Of a DNA stretch of 64,000 nucleotides, positions 12,848 through 22,385 are shown in pieces. Numbering within the stretch: position 1 is the first letter of the stretch; every line of letters starts with the position of its first letter. The position numbers were made by a program, and so were the translations under genes. The notes beneath the pieces are model-generated. The model was not told the origin of the DNA. It did no database searches and was given only the letters and a program-made list of their open reading frames with translations. The stretch is from Marmoricola sp. Leaf446. Lineage in GTDB: Bacteria; Actinomycetota; Actinomycetes; Propionibacteriales; Nocardioidaceae. The DNA lies in the NCBI RefSeq assembly GCF_001424755.1, contig NZ_LMRF01000001.1:970328-1034327 (forward strand), given 5' to 3'.

Positions 12848-13552
12848 TTACTTCGAGATGACGCCGGTCAGGACGCCGAGAGGGACGAGGGAGAACCCGC
12901 CCGCCACCACCACGGCGACGACGAGCCCGGCGCGCTTCCAGACCAGCCGCTGGCGCGCGGAGTTGGTGAAGCCGAGGGTCTGGCCGGCGCTCCACACCCC
13001 GTGGTGCAGGTGCGTGCCCAGCATGAACATGGCGACCAGGTAGATCAGGGTCAGCCACCACACCGAGAACGAGTCGACCATCAGGTTGAACGGGTCGTTG
13101 GTGGCACCGCCGGTGACGTTGACCTTGCCGACGGTGAAGTTGAGCAGGTGCCACACGATGAACAGCAGCAGCGTCACGCCGCCCCAGCGCATCAGGTGGG
13201 AGGAGAACGAGGAGTGCTTGTTCTTCTTCACGACGTACTTCGTCCCGCCGCGGGCGGTCTGCGCCCGGCGCCACAGCGTCACGGCCGCGTAGACGTGCAG
13301 GGCCAGCGAGACCAGCAGCACCACCCGGATGACCCAGAGCAGCCCGCTGTAGGGCAGCAGCGGCTCACCGAGGGTGCGCAGGTGCTCGGCGTACTCGTTG
13401 AACGAGTCGTGGCCGGCGAACGCCTTGAGGTTGCCGTACATGTGAGCGAGGACGTAGCCGATGAAGACGAGGCCGGTGACGGCCATCAGGAGCTTCAGGG
13501 CGATGGTCGAGCGCGTCGACCTGCTGTTCTTCACGAGAGTCGCGGTTGCCAC
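12848..13552 (-). CDS. sdhC: Succinate dehydrogenase cytochrome b subunit (single-subunit anchor)
   Basis: The ~234-residue membrane protein has five predicted hydrophobic segments (starting at about residues 20, 68, 115, 155 and 205) and several histidines within or near helices (VLAHMYGNL, SLALHVYAAV, IVWHLLNFTV, LGTHLHHGVW), matching the di-haem b558-type anchor. There is no separate SdhD gene, as expected for this class. A GTG at 13561 would add three residues. The GTG at 13552 is preferred because TACCGT (13565-13560) ends 7 nt before it, a leaderless promoter layout seen repeatedly here. It is the first gene of the sdhCAB operon. Confidence 0.9.
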   Translation of the reverse strand: MATATLVKNSRSTRSTIALKLLMAVTGLVFIGYVLAHMYGNLKAFAGHDSFNEYAEHLRTLGEPLLPYSGLLWVIRVVLLVSLALHVYAAVTLWRRAQTARGGTKYVVKKNKHSSFSSHLMRWGGVTLLLFIVWHLLNFTVGKVNVTGGATNDPFNLMVDSFSVWWLTLIYLVAMFMLGTHLHHGVWSAGQTLGFTNSARQRLVWKRAGLVVAVVVAGGFSLVPLGVLTGVISK

Positions 13553-13657
13553 GCCGACCACGGTATCCCGCGGACGGGCGTGACGGGGCGCACGGGTGTG
13601 TGAGACATCCCTCGCGTCGGGCCGCGGTGGTGGTCGCGTCCCACGGAGCGGGACGGT

Positions 13658-14395
13658 CTAGCCGCGCACCACCCTGACCGTCGTACGCCGCGCCGCGGTG
13701 AAGTCCCAGACGGAGCGGGCCATCTGCGAGGACACCCGGAAGCAGCCGTGCGAGCGGAAGGTGTCGGTGCCGAGGAAGTGGTCGGGGTGGATCTGCTCGC
13801 CGCTGGACATCGACCGCGGGATCCGGTGGAAGCCGAAGCCGCACGCGGCGAAGCGCACGAAGTGGTCCAGCCACAGCGAGCCGCTGCGGTTGCGCACCAC
13901 GCGGGCGGCGCGGCCGCAGTAGGAGCCGGTCGCGTAGCTGCCCGGTCGCAGCTCGGCGGGGTTGTCGACCATGCCGCCCTGGGCCACGACGCTCCCGTCG
14001 GCGCCGACCAGCCACACCCAGTTCTGGCGCTGGCTGGCCACGATGCGGCGGCCGCTGCCGGACGCGGCCGGCACGGGGCGCCGGTCGCACCGTGCGGCCG
14101 ACGACGCGGCCAGGCGCTGCCTGGTCGTGGCGTCGAGCCGACCGGTCTGCGCCATGGCGTGACGCGACTGGAAGCGGACCACCGCCGCGCGGGTCCACGC
14201 GCCGAGCTCGCCGTCGGCGCGGCCGGGGTCGCAGCCGAGCGCGGCCAGCCGGCGCTGTGCCTGGGCGACGGTGAGGCCGGCGGCGCCCGCGGGGGAGGCG
14301 GGCGCCAGGGTGACGACCAGGGCGGCGAGCACGAGAGCCACGAGCGCCGCCAGCGACACGGGGCGAGGGGCGGAGCGGGGTCGGGTGGTGGTCAC
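13658..14395 (-). CDS. Secreted L,D-transpeptidase with peptidoglycan-binding domain
   Basis: The 245-residue protein has a signal peptide (about residues 1-39, hydrophobic 14-32, ending AGAAG), then a peptidoglycan-binding-1-like domain (about 41-97: LTVAQAQRRLAALGCDPGRA) and a YkuD-type catalytic domain. The catalytic motif is S215-H-G-C218 in FRSHGCFRVSS, with an upstream histidine at about 203. It should form 3-3 cross-links or attach proteins in the cell wall. The GTG start overlaps the stop of the upstream phosphatase gene by 4 nt (GTGA), so the two are probably co-translated. The last codons use CGT ACG ACG, part of the window-wide GTACG habit. Confidence 0.88.
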   Translation of the reverse strand: MTTTRPRSAPRPVSLAALVALVLAALVVTLAPASPAGAAGLTVAQAQRRLAALGCDPGRADGELGAWTRAAVVRFQSRHAMAQTGRLDATTRQRLAASSAARCDRRPVPAASGSGRRIVASQRQNWVWLVGADGSVVAQGGMVDNPAELRPGSYATGSYCGRAARVVRNRSGSLWLDHFVRFAACGFGFHRIPRSMSSGEQIHPDHFLGTDTFRSHGCFRVSSQMARSVWDFTAARRTTVRVVRG

Positions 14396-15543
14396 GGCAG
14401 TGCCTTCCTGGTCGGGGCCTCGTCGCGGGCCGGGGTGGTGGGGGAGTCGGGGGCCCGGTGCAGGATCAGCACGGCGCGGTCGTCCTCGCCGCGGCGTACT
14501 TCCTGGAGCAGGCGCTGGGCGGCGCCCTCGAAGCCGTCGGCCACCGCCACGGCGCCGCGCTCGCGCAGCCACTCCAGGCCGACGTCGAGGTCGTGGGAGC
14601 GGTACTCGATGACGCCGTCGGTGTAGAACATCAGCGCCTGGCCGGGGTCGAGGGTGCCGGTGGTGGTGTGCATCTCGGGCTGCTCCACGATGCCGAGCGC
14701 CATCCCGCGGGCGGCGTCGGTGCGCCACTCGCCGTCCTCGGGCCACCACACCAGGGCGGGCGGGTGGCCGGCGCTGGTCAGCCCGTAGTCGCCCGTCTCG
14801 AGGTCGACGGTCACGTGGATGGCGGTGGCGAAGCCCTCGTCCTGCTTCTGGCGCAGCAGGAAGTCGTTGGCCGACTCGAGCAGCCCCTGGGGCGGCAGCG
14901 ACCCGATCAGGCCGCCCAGCGCCCCGCCGAACTGCAGCGCCTGGGAGGCGGCGCCGACGCCCTTGCCGCACACGTCCACCAGGATCATCTCGAGCCGGCG
15001 GCCCTGCTGGGACAGGTCGGCGACCAGGAAGTCGCCGCCGTAGCCGACCCCGCTGGCGGCGATCATCGCCGACTGGGTGGTCCAGCCGTCGGGCAGCGGC
15101 GGCACCGTGCCGGCCGCCTGGAGCCGACGGCGCAGGTCGTTGAGCATCGCCTCGCTCATCGGGCCGGGCAGGCCGCTGTGCTGGCGGCTGCTGGCGAACA
15201 GGATCAGCCCGATCGAGAGCAGCACGGTGGTGATGGCGGTGACGCGGGTGGGGTTGAGGCCGACCTCGGTCACCATGGCGGTCACGGAGAGCACGTACGT
15301 CGTCGCGCAGAGCACCACGAGCGGGCGGAAGCGCAGCAGCAGCATCCCGAGCAGCAGCCACACGTAGTACGCCGTCAGCGGCATCAGCGGATAGCTGGCC
15401 AGCGAGACGCCGAAGCACACGACCACGCCGACGAGCAGCGCCGCGAGCGTGAGCAGCTGGCTCTCCCGGCTGCCGGTGCGCCACGTGGCCACGGGGTCGG
15501 TCAGGTAGCGCCGTACGCGCGTCGACAGCGAGGTGGTCTGCAC
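14392..15543 (-). CDS. Membrane-bound PP2C-family (SpoIIE/RsbU-type) serine phosphatase
   Basis: The 383-residue protein has about four hydrophobic helices in residues 30-120 and then a PP2C/SpoIIE phosphatase domain (about 150-370). It includes GYGGDFLVADLSQQGRRLEMILVDVCGKGVGAA, with metal-binding Asp and Gly residues, LTSAGHPPALVWW and LMFYTDGVIEYRS. Such enzymes dephosphorylate anti-anti-sigma factors to control alternative sigma factors; the partner is not in this window. The GTG start is preceded by a GGGGGAGG ribosome-binding site. It is translationally coupled to the downstream L,D-transpeptidase, which suggests a link to cell-wall stress (inference). Confidence 0.87.
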   Translation of the reverse strand: MQTTSLSTRVRRYLTDPVATWRTGSRESQLLTLAALLVGVVVCFGVSLASYPLMPLTAYYVWLLLGMLLLRFRPLVVLCATTYVLSVTAMVTEVGLNPTRVTAITTVLLSIGLILFASSRQHSGLPGPMSEAMLNDLRRRLQAAGTVPPLPDGWTTQSAMIAASGVGYGGDFLVADLSQQGRRLEMILVDVCGKGVGAASQALQFGGALGGLIGSLPPQGLLESANDFLLRQKQDEGFATAIHVTVDLETGDYGLTSAGHPPALVWWPEDGEWRTDAARGMALGIVEQPEMHTTTGTLDPGQALMFYTDGVIEYRSHDLDVGLEWLRERGAVAVADGFEGAAQRLLQEVRRGEDDRAVLILHRAPDSPTTPARDEAPTRKALP

Positions 15544-15620
15544 GGCTGTCCTCCCCCCGAGATGCTGCCGCTCCAGGCTAGGGGCATCGGGGGCCGCGGC
15601 GGAGGTGGAACCGGACTGGT

Positions 15621-16583
15621 CTAGTGGGGGACGCCCTCGGCACGCAGCGGTCGCGCGGCCCCGGTCCCGAGCAGGGCCGGGTAGTGGCGCTCGAGCAGGT
15701 CGGCGACCGCGTCGTCCCAGGTCCGGTGGGCGACCGAGGCGCGGGCCCGTGCGGCCAGCGTGAAGCGCAGGTCAGGGCTGGCGGCCAGCCGCGCCACCGC
15801 GCGGGCCAGGGCCTTGCCGCCACGGTCGGTGGTCACGAGCAGGCCGTTCTCCTCGTGGCGCACCGCCCGGGTCGCCGTACCGCTGTCGAAGGCCACCACC
15901 GGCACGCCGCTGGCCAGGGCCTCCAGCAGCACCGGGGCGTACGCCGCCCGCTTGCGCGGCTGCACCAGCACGTCGGCGGTGGCCAGGCAGCGGGCGCGCT
16001 CGACGCCGGTGGCCCGGGGCACGACCTTGGCGCCCGCGGCCCGCAGGTGGTCCGCGCCGGCGCCGTCACCCAGCGCCACCAGCCGTACGCCGGGGAGCCG
16101 GGCGACCGTGGCCAGCCGGCCGACGACCTTGCGCCGGTCGAGCGGGCCGTCGTGCAGCACCACCAGCCGCCCGCCGTCGGGGGCGTGCACCCGGGCCCAC
16201 CGGTCGTGCAGCGCCTCGTCGCGCAGCCCGGGGTGGTGGTGCTCGAGGTCGACGCCGGGACCCCAGCGGCGGGGCTCGAGCACCAGCGTCGGCACGCCGA
16301 GCCGGTCGGCCGCCTCGGCGGCCTTCATGCCCAGCCGGTGGGGGTCGAGGAGGTGGCAGACGTCGGGCCGGGAGAGGGCCATCGCCTCGCGCACGGCCGA
16401 GACCGGCGTCATCCGGCTGGCCCAGAACATCCGGGCGCCGTGGAAGGTCGCCTGCCCGCGACCGCCGGCGAAGACGACGACGTCGTGCCCGGCGGCGGTG
16501 AGCCGCACGGCCACCTCGCGCGTGACCCGGGCGGACGGGTCGTCGGCGGGGGTGAAGGTCTCGCTGACCAGTGCGATGCGCAT
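15621..16583 (-). CDS. Glycosyltransferase family 4 protein
   Basis: The 320-residue GT-B protein begins MRIALVSETFTPADDPSARVTREVAVRL, the typical N-terminal beta-alpha of GT4 enzymes, though shorter than the usual ~380 residues. The C-terminal half shows the donor-site pattern: ATADVLVQPRKRAAYAPVLLEALASGVPVVAFDSGTA near 226-262, with the ExxxxxGxP-like core. The RLVVLHDGPLDRRKVVGRL segment near 143 is the second domain start. It probably transfers a sugar from a nucleotide or lipid donor, with unknown acceptor. The ATG at 16583 is preferred; a GTG at 16592 would add three residues. Confidence 0.8.
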   Translation of the reverse strand: MRIALVSETFTPADDPSARVTREVAVRLTAAGHDVVVFAGGRGQATFHGARMFWASRMTPVSAVREAMALSRPDVCHLLDPHRLGMKAAEAADRLGVPTLVLEPRRWGPGVDLEHHHPGLRDEALHDRWARVHAPDGGRLVVLHDGPLDRRKVVGRLATVARLPGVRLVALGDGAGADHLRAAGAKVVPRATGVERARCLATADVLVQPRKRAAYAPVLLEALASGVPVVAFDSGTATRAVRHEENGLLVTTDRGGKALARAVARLAASPDLRFTLAARARASVAHRTWDDAVADLLERHYPALLGTGAARPLRAEGVPH

Positions 16584-16635
16584 GGCCCCCACGCTGCTCC
16601 CGTCCGATGTCGGTCGGGTGACGTTCGTGGGTGTG

Positions 16636-17268
16636 TCAGGTGAACGTGCCGGCCCCGGCCGGCTGCTCGAGCTCGGGCGCCAGTCGGCCGTGGAGGCAGA
16701 CGTCGTGGCGGCGCTCGCCGCCGGGGGCGTCGGGGTCCCGCAGCGGCAGGAAGGCGCGGCGTACGCCCTCGCGCTCGTAGCCGGCGCCGGTGGCGACCCG
16801 GCAGGAGGCGAGGTTCTCGGTGCTGTGGTCGAGCTGCACCCGCACCTGGTGGGGGCCGCCCTCGTCCTCGAGCAACCAGCGGGTGAGCAGCCGCAGCGCC
16901 CGGGTGCCGACCCCGCGACCGCGTGCGTCGGGGTGCACGCCGTAGCCCACGTCGGCGATGCGGAAGGCGGGTGGCAGCTCCTGGCGCCAGGCCACCGTGC
17001 CGAGGAAGTGCTCCGGGGCCCCCTCCTCGGCCACCACCAGCGCGCCCGGGACGAGGTCGTCGAAGTGCCGCCGGCTCTCCTCCGGGCGGCCCTCGAGCTG
17101 CTGCACCGAGGTCGGCAGCACGACGATGGTGGGGATTCCCCAGCGGAGCTCGTCGGGGTCCCCGTAGAGCGCGAACCAGCGGTCGAGGTCGCCGGGGTGG
17201 GCCGGACGCAGCACCAGGCCCTCGCCGGTGACGAGGTGCCGACGGCCGTCCGCGTCCTTGGTGTCCAC
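16636..17268 (-). CDS. GNAT family N-acetyltransferase
   Basis: The 210-residue single-domain GNAT resembles RimJ/RimL: LVLRPAHPGDLDRWFALYGD near 15, FRIADVGYGVHPDARGRGVGTRALRLLTRWLL near 95-127 with the acetyl-CoA loop, then QVRVQLDHSTENLASCRVATGAGYEREGVRRAF. The substrate is unknown. The start is GTG at 17268; TAGCCT (17280-17275) lies 6 nt upstream, indicating a leaderless transcript. It diverges from mutA, so the two promoters share a short 66-bp region. Confidence 0.82.
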   Translation of the reverse strand: MDTKDADGRRHLVTGEGLVLRPAHPGDLDRWFALYGDPDELRWGIPTIVVLPTSVQQLEGRPEESRRHFDDLVPGALVVAEEGAPEHFLGTVAWRQELPPAFRIADVGYGVHPDARGRGVGTRALRLLTRWLLEDEGGPHQVRVQLDHSTENLASCRVATGAGYEREGVRRAFLPLRDPDAPGGERRHDVCLHGRLAPELEQPAGAGTFT

Positions 17269-17322
17269 CGGCCCAGGCTAGGACGAGATTCACACTCGCT
17301 GGTCGCGCCGCGGGTCTGTCCC

Positions 17323-17328
17323 TACCCT
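17323..17328 (+). promoter_or_regulatory. -10 element TACCCT before mutA
   Basis: TACCCT ends 6 nt before the mutA ATG at 17335. A TAGCCT on the other strand (17280-17275) serves the divergent GNAT gene in the same way. Both imply leaderless transcripts. Confidence 0.5.
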
Positions 17329-17334
17329 CGGCCC

Positions 17335-19125
17335 ATGACCAGTGACGCCCGTCTCAGCCTGGCCGAGGGCAGCCGGCACACCCGCGAGGACTGGGAGCGG
17401 GCGGCCGCGGCGGTGCTGCGCAAGGCCCGCCGCCTCGGCGAGGACGCCCCCGACCACGACGTGTGGGAGGCGCTGACGGGCACCACGCTCGACGGGCTGC
17501 GGGTGCCGCCGCTGGGCACGCCCGAGCTGGTCGCCGACCTGCCCGCCCCGGTGCGGCCCCCGGCGCGCGACGCCGGGTGGGACGTCCGGGCCTGGCTCGC
17601 CGACGCCGACGCCGCCCGTGGCAACGCCGCGCTGCTGACCGACCTCGAGAACGGCGCCACGTCGCTGCTCGTCCAGGTCGGGGCCGGCGGCACCGCTCCC
17701 GAGGACCTCGCCCGGCTGCTCGACGGCGTCCTGCTCGACGTCGCCGCCGTGGTGCTGGACGCGCCCGGCGACCCGCTCGGCGCGGCCCGTGCGCTCGCGG
17801 CCGTCGCCGAGGGCGTCGAGGCGCCGCTCGCCGCGGGCACCAACCTCGGCGTCGACCCGGTCGCCGCGCGGGTGCGCGGCCTCACCGGCGACGGCGCGGT
17901 CGAGGACGACGACGAGACGCTGCGGCAGGCGGCGACCCTCGCCCGGGGGCTGGGGTGCCGGGCGTTCGTCGTCGACGGCACCGCGCTGCACGACCTGGGT
18001 GCCTCGGACGTGCAGGAGGTCGGCTACGCCCTGGCGGTCGCCGTCCACCTGCTCCGGACGCTGGAGCGCGCCGGGGTCGACGTCGACGAGGCGGCGGGCC
18101 TGGTGGAGTTCCGGCTCGCCGCGACCGACCAGCAGTTCGTCACGATCGCCAAGCTGCGCGCCGTACGACGGCTGTGGGCGCGCGTCCTCGAGCTCAGCGG
18201 GGCGTCGGAGGACCGTCGCCAGATGGTGCTGCACGCGATGACCTCCCGCCCGATGATGACCCGCTACGACCCCTGGGTGAACCAGCTGCGCACCTGCGTG
18301 GCCGCCTTCGCCGCCGGGGTCGGGGGCGCCGACGCCGTGACCGTGCTGCCCTTCGACTCCCGCCTCGGCGTGCCCGACGCCTTCGGTCGCCGCATCGCCC
18401 GCAACACCTCGACGCTGCTCGTCGAGGAGTCCCACGTCGCCCGGGTGGCCGACCCCGCCGGCGGCGCCTTCGCGGTCGAGGGGCTGACCGACGACCTGGC
18501 CGTCGCCGCGTGGGAGGAGCTGGGCCGGCTCGAGGGGTCCGGCGGCGTCCACGCGGCGCTCGAGGACGGCTCGCTGCAGTCCCGCGTCGACGACGTGGTC
18601 GCCGAGCGCGACCGCCGGGTCGCGACCAGGGCGCTGCCGCTCACCGGCACCTCGGAGTTCCCCCACCTCGGCGAGACCCTGCCCGAGCGGGAGCCGTACG
18701 CCGAGGGGTCGTACCTCGTCCGTCCGTACGCCGAGCCGTTCGAGCACCTCCGCGACGAGCCGGCCGCCACGCCGGTGTTCCTGGCCACCATGGGCAGCGT
18801 CGCCGCCCACACCGCGCGCGCCACCTTCGCCCGCAACCTGTTCGCGGCGGGCGGTGTCGACGTGGTCAACCAGGGCGCGCACGACGACGTCGAGGCGGTG
18901 CTGGCCGACTACCGCGGACCCGACGGCGGCCAGCCGGTGGTGTGCCTGGTCGGCCACGACCGGGCCTACGACGCGTGGGGCGCCGACCTGGCGGCCGCGC
19001 TGCGCGAGGCCGGGGCGGCCCACGTGGTCGTGGCCGGCAAGGCCCGCGACTGGGCCGACGACAGCTGCGCCCTGGGGGTCGACGCGCTCGACTTCCTGCG
19101 CCGGACGAGGGAGAACCTGCGATGA
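17335..19125 (+). CDS. mutA: Methylmalonyl-CoA mutase small (beta) subunit
   Basis: The 596-residue protein is the non-catalytic subunit of the heterodimeric mutase. It has the TIM-barrel domain ([30 protein letters not shown] near 261-290, [30 protein letters not shown] near 353) and a C-terminal B12-like fold. That fold lacks the cobalamin DxHxxG motif, as expected for MutA. The ATG is supported by TACCCT 6 nt upstream. The stop overlaps the mutB start (ATGA). With mutB and meaB it forms an operon that converts methylmalonyl-CoA to succinyl-CoA in propionate and odd-chain fatty-acid use. Confidence 0.95.
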   Translation: MTSDARLSLAEGSRHTREDWERAAAAVLRKARRLGEDAPDHDVWEALTGTTLDGLRVPPLGTPELVADLPAPVRPPARDAGWDVRAWLADADAARGNAALLTDLENGATSLLVQVGAGGTAPEDLARLLDGVLLDVAAVVLDAPGDPLGAARALAAVAEGVEAPLAAGTNLGVDPVAARVRGLTGDGAVEDDDETLRQAATLARGLGCRAFVVDGTALHDLGASDVQEVGYALAVAVHLLRTLERAGVDVDEAAGLVEFRLAATDQQFVTIAKLRAVRRLWARVLELSGASEDRRQMVLHAMTSRPMMTRYDPWVNQLRTCVAAFAAGVGGADAVTVLPFDSRLGVPDAFGRRIARNTSTLLVEESHVARVADPAGGAFAVEGLTDDLAVAAWEELGRLEGSGGVHAALEDGSLQSRVDDVVAERDRRVATRALPLTGTSEFPHLGETLPEREPYAEGSYLVRPYAEPFEHLRDEPAATPVFLATMGSVAAHTARATFARNLFAAGGVDVVNQGAHDDVEAVLADYRGPDGGQPVVCLVGHDRAYDAWGADLAAALREAGAAHVVVAGKARDWADDSCALGVDALDFLRRTRENLR

Positions 19126-21296
19126 CCGTCCCGGAGAGCTTCGCCGGACTGCCCCTGGCGGGCGAGGTCCGCGCCGAGGAGGCCGTCGAGCGGGAGCCGT
19201 GGCCCTCGCCGGAGGGCATCGACGTGCTGCCGGTCTACGGGCCCGAGCACCTCGAGGGCCTCGACGCCCTCGACACCTACCCCGGACTCGCGCCGTTCCT
19301 GCGCGGGCCCTACCCGACGATGTACACCACCCAGCCCTGGACGGTGCGGCAGTACGCCGGCTTCTCGACCGCCGAGGAGTCCAACGCCTTCTACCGCCGC
19401 AACCTCGCGGCCGGGCAGAAGGGCCTCTCGGTCGCCTTCGACCTGGCCACCCACCGCGGCTACGACTCCGACCACCCGCGGGTCAAGGGCGACGTCGGCA
19501 TGGCCGGCGTGGCGATCGACTCGATCTACGACGCCCGCACCCTCTTCGACGGCATCCCGCTCGACGAGATGTCGGTCTCGATGACCATGAACGGCGCGGT
19601 GCTGCCGATCATGGCGCTCTACATCGCCGCGGCCGAGGAGCAGGGGGTGAAGCCGGAGCAGCTCACGGGGACCATCCAGAACGACATCCTCAAGGAGTTC
19701 ATGGTCCGCAACACCTACATCTACCCGCCGCAGCCGAGCATGCGGATCATCTCCGACATCTTCGCCTACACCTCGGCCAAGATGCCGCGCTTCAACTCGA
19801 TCTCGATCTCCGGCTACCACATCCAGGAGGCCGGGGCAACGGCCGACCTGGAGCTGGCGTACACGCTGGCCGACGGCGTGGAGTACATCCGCGCGGGCCT
19901 CGACGCCGGCCTGACCATCGACCAGTTCGCGCCGCGGCTGTCCTTCTTCTGGGCCATCGGGATGAACTTCTTCATGGAGGTCGCCAAGCTCCGCGCCGCC
20001 CGCGCGCTGTGGGCCCGCCTGGTGGCGCAGTTCGAGCCGGAGAACCCCAAGTCGCTCTCGCTGCGCACGCACAGCCAGACCAGCGGCTGGTCGCTGACCG
20101 CGCAGGACGTGTTCAACAACGTGCAGCGCACCTGCATCGAGGCGATGGCCGCGACCCAGGGCCACACCCAGTCGCTGCACACCAACGCCCTCGACGAGGC
20201 GATCGCGCTGCCGACCGACTTCTCCGCCCGGATCGCCCGCAACACCCAGCTGCTGCTGCAGCAGGAGTCCGGCACCACCGGGACCATCGACCCCTGGGGC
20301 GGCAGCTGGTACGTCGAGCGGCTGACCCACGACCTCGCCGAGAAGGCCTGGGCGCACATCGAGGAGGTCGAGGCCGCCGGCGGCATGGCCAAGGCGATCG
20401 AGGAGGGGCTGCCCAAGATGCGCATCGAGGAGGCCGCGGCCCGCACCCAGGCGCGGCTCGACTCCGGCGTGCAGACGCTCGTGGGCGTCAACACCTACCG
20501 CCTCGCCGACGAGGACAAGCTCGACGTCCTGCGCGTCGACAACGCCAGCGTCTACCGCCAGCAGCTCGACAAGCTGGCCCGGCTGCGCGAGGAGCGCGAC
20601 GACGACGAGGTCCGCCGCACCCTCGAGGCGCTGACCCGCTCGGCCGAGGCCGGCGTCTCGACCGGCGCGACCAGCGGCCCCGAGGCCTCCGACGGCAACC
20701 TGCTCGCCCTGGCCGTCGACGCCGCCCGGGCCAAGGCCACGGTGGGGGAGATCTCCGAGGCGCTCGAGCAGGTCTACGGCCGCCACCGCGCCACCATCCG
20801 TACGATCTCGGGCGTGTACAAGCGCGAGTCGGGCAGCAGCGAGGCGCTCGACAAGGTGCTCGCGGCGACCGAGAAGTTCGCCGAGGACGAGGGCCGGCGC
20901 CCCCGCATCCTGGTGGCCAAGATGGGCCAGGACGGCCACGACCGCGGCCAGAAGGTCATCGTCACCGCCTTCGCCGACATGGGCTTCGACGTCGACGTGG
21001 GGCCGCTGTTCTCCACCCCCGAGGAGGTCGCCCAGCAGGCGGTCGACGCCGACGTGCACGTCGTCGGGGTCAACTCGCTCGCCGCTGGCCACCTGACGCT
21101 CGTGCCCGAGCTCAAGCAGGCGCTGGCCGACCAGGGCGCCGAGGACGTGATGGTGGTCGTGGGCGGCGTGATCCCGCCCGACGACGTGCCCACGCTGCTC
21201 GAGGCGGGGGCGGCCGAGGTGTTCCTGCCCGGCACCGTCATCGCCGACGCCGCGCTCGGCCTGCTCGAGAAGCTCTCGGCCCAGCTGGGTCACTGA
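19122..21296 (+). CDS. mutB: Methylmalonyl-CoA mutase large (alpha) subunit
   Basis: The 724-residue catalytic subunit isomerises (R)-methylmalonyl-CoA to succinyl-CoA with adenosylcobalamin. Visible features are the CoA-binding N-terminal region ([20 protein letters not shown] near 60), the barrel ([27 protein letters not shown]) and the C-terminal B12 domain with D604-G-H606-D-R-G609 (His606 the expected cobalt ligand), GVNSLAAGH and [11 protein letters not shown]. Its start overlaps the mutA stop, and meaB begins 2 bp after its stop, so the three genes are co-transcribed and probably translationally coupled. Confidence 0.97.
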   Translation: MTVPESFAGLPLAGEVRAEEAVEREPWPSPEGIDVLPVYGPEHLEGLDALDTYPGLAPFLRGPYPTMYTTQPWTVRQYAGFSTAEESNAFYRRNLAAGQKGLSVAFDLATHRGYDSDHPRVKGDVGMAGVAIDSIYDARTLFDGIPLDEMSVSMTMNGAVLPIMALYIAAAEEQGVKPEQLTGTIQNDILKEFMVRNTYIYPPQPSMRIISDIFAYTSAKMPRFNSISISGYHIQEAGATADLELAYTLADGVEYIRAGLDAGLTIDQFAPRLSFFWAIGMNFFMEVAKLRAARALWARLVAQFEPENPKSLSLRTHSQTSGWSLTAQDVFNNVQRTCIEAMAATQGHTQSLHTNALDEAIALPTDFSARIARNTQLLLQQESGTTGTIDPWGGSWYVERLTHDLAEKAWAHIEEVEAAGGMAKAIEEGLPKMRIEEAAARTQARLDSGVQTLVGVNTYRLADEDKLDVLRVDNASVYRQQLDKLARLREERDDDEVRRTLEALTRSAEAGVSTGATSGPEASDGNLLALAVDAARAKATVGEISEALEQVYGRHRATIRTISGVYKRESGSSEALDKVLAATEKFAEDEGRRPRILVAKMGQDGHDRGQKVIVTAFADMGFDVDVGPLFSTPEEVAQQAVDADVHVVGVNSLAAGHLTLVPELKQALADQGAEDVMVVVGGVIPPDDVPTLLEAGAAEVFLPGTVIADAALGLLEKLSAQLGH

Positions 21297-21298
21297 GG

Positions 21299-22297
21299 GT
21301 GGCCGGCAGGGACGTCGCCTCGCTGGTCGAGGGCATCCGCGAGGGTCGCCGGGCCGCGGTGGCGCGCGCCATCACGCTGGTGGAGTCGGCGCGCCCCGAC
21401 CACCGGGCCACCGCCCGCGAGCTGCTGACCGCGCTGGCGGGGGAGCCCGACCGGGCCCCGGCCGTGCGCGTCGGCGTCTCCGGGGTGCCGGGCGTGGGCA
21501 AGTCGACCTTCATCGAGGGCCTCGGCACCCGGCTGACCGGGGCCGGCCACCGCGTCGGCGTGCTGGCCGTCGACCCGTCCTCGGTCCGCACCGGCGGGTC
21601 GGTGCTGGGCGACAAGACGCGGATGGCGACGCTGACCGCCGACCCGCAGGCCTACATCCGGCCCTCGCCGAGCGCGGGCACCCTGGGCGGGGTCGCGCGG
21701 GCGACCACCCAGGCGATGGTGGTGCTCGAGGCCGCGGGCTACGACGTCGTGCTGGTCGAGACCGTCGGCGTCGGCCAGTCCGAGGTGACCGTGGCCGGCA
21801 TGGTCGACACCTTCCTGTTCCTCACCCTGGCCCGCACCGGCGACCAGCTGCAGGGCATCAAGAAGGGCATCCTGGAGATCGCCGACGTGATCGCGGTCAA
21901 CAAGGCCGACGGCGACCGCGCCCAGGAGGCGAGGTCGGCGGCCAGGGAGCTCGCGGGCGCGCTGCGGCTGGTGCAGTCCTCCTCGGAGGGCTGGGTGCCA
22001 CCGGTGCTGACCTGCTCGGCGCTGCACGACGAGGGCCTCGACGAGGTCTGGGCGCGGGTGCTGGCGCACCGGGAGTCGCTGGGGGAGCAGGGGCTGGCCG
22101 CCAAGCGCGCCGCCCAGCAACACGACTTCACCTGGGCGCTGGTGCGCGACGAGCTCGACCAGCGGCTGCGACGCTCGCCGGGGGTGGCGGCCGTGCGTGA
22201 CGACGTACGCCGGGCGCTGCTGGCCGGCGAGACCACGGCCCCCCTGGCCGCCGACCGGCTGCTCGCGGCGTACGACTCGGACCCGCGGGCGGACTGA
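21299..22297 (+). CDS. meaB: Methylmalonyl-CoA mutase-associated GTPase MeaB
   Basis: The 332-residue SIMIBI GTPase protects and reactivates methylmalonyl-CoA mutase and gates cofactor loading. The Walker A motif is SGVPGVGKST (61-70). ETVGVGQSE marks the switch/Walker B region and AVNKADGD is the NKxD guanine-specificity motif. The GTG at 21299 begins 2 bp after the mutB stop and gives the family N terminus. It is the last gene of mutA-mutB-meaB. Confidence 0.94.
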   Translation: MAGRDVASLVEGIREGRRAAVARAITLVESARPDHRATARELLTALAGEPDRAPAVRVGVSGVPGVGKSTFIEGLGTRLTGAGHRVGVLAVDPSSVRTGGSVLGDKTRMATLTADPQAYIRPSPSAGTLGGVARATTQAMVVLEAAGYDVVLVETVGVGQSEVTVAGMVDTFLFLTLARTGDQLQGIKKGILEIADVIAVNKADGDRAQEARSAARELAGALRLVQSSSEGWVPPVLTCSALHDEGLDEVWARVLAHRESLGEQGLAAKRAAQQHDFTWALVRDELDQRLRRSPGVAAVRDDVRRALLAGETTAPLAADRLLAAYDSDPRAD

Positions 22298-22385
22298 CCT
22301 CTCGTCGGTCGGGCTCGTCGGGAGCCCGGTCTCGACCTGCGGGTGTGGGGGCGGAGCGGGCGCGCCGACGGATACCCTTGCCCGA

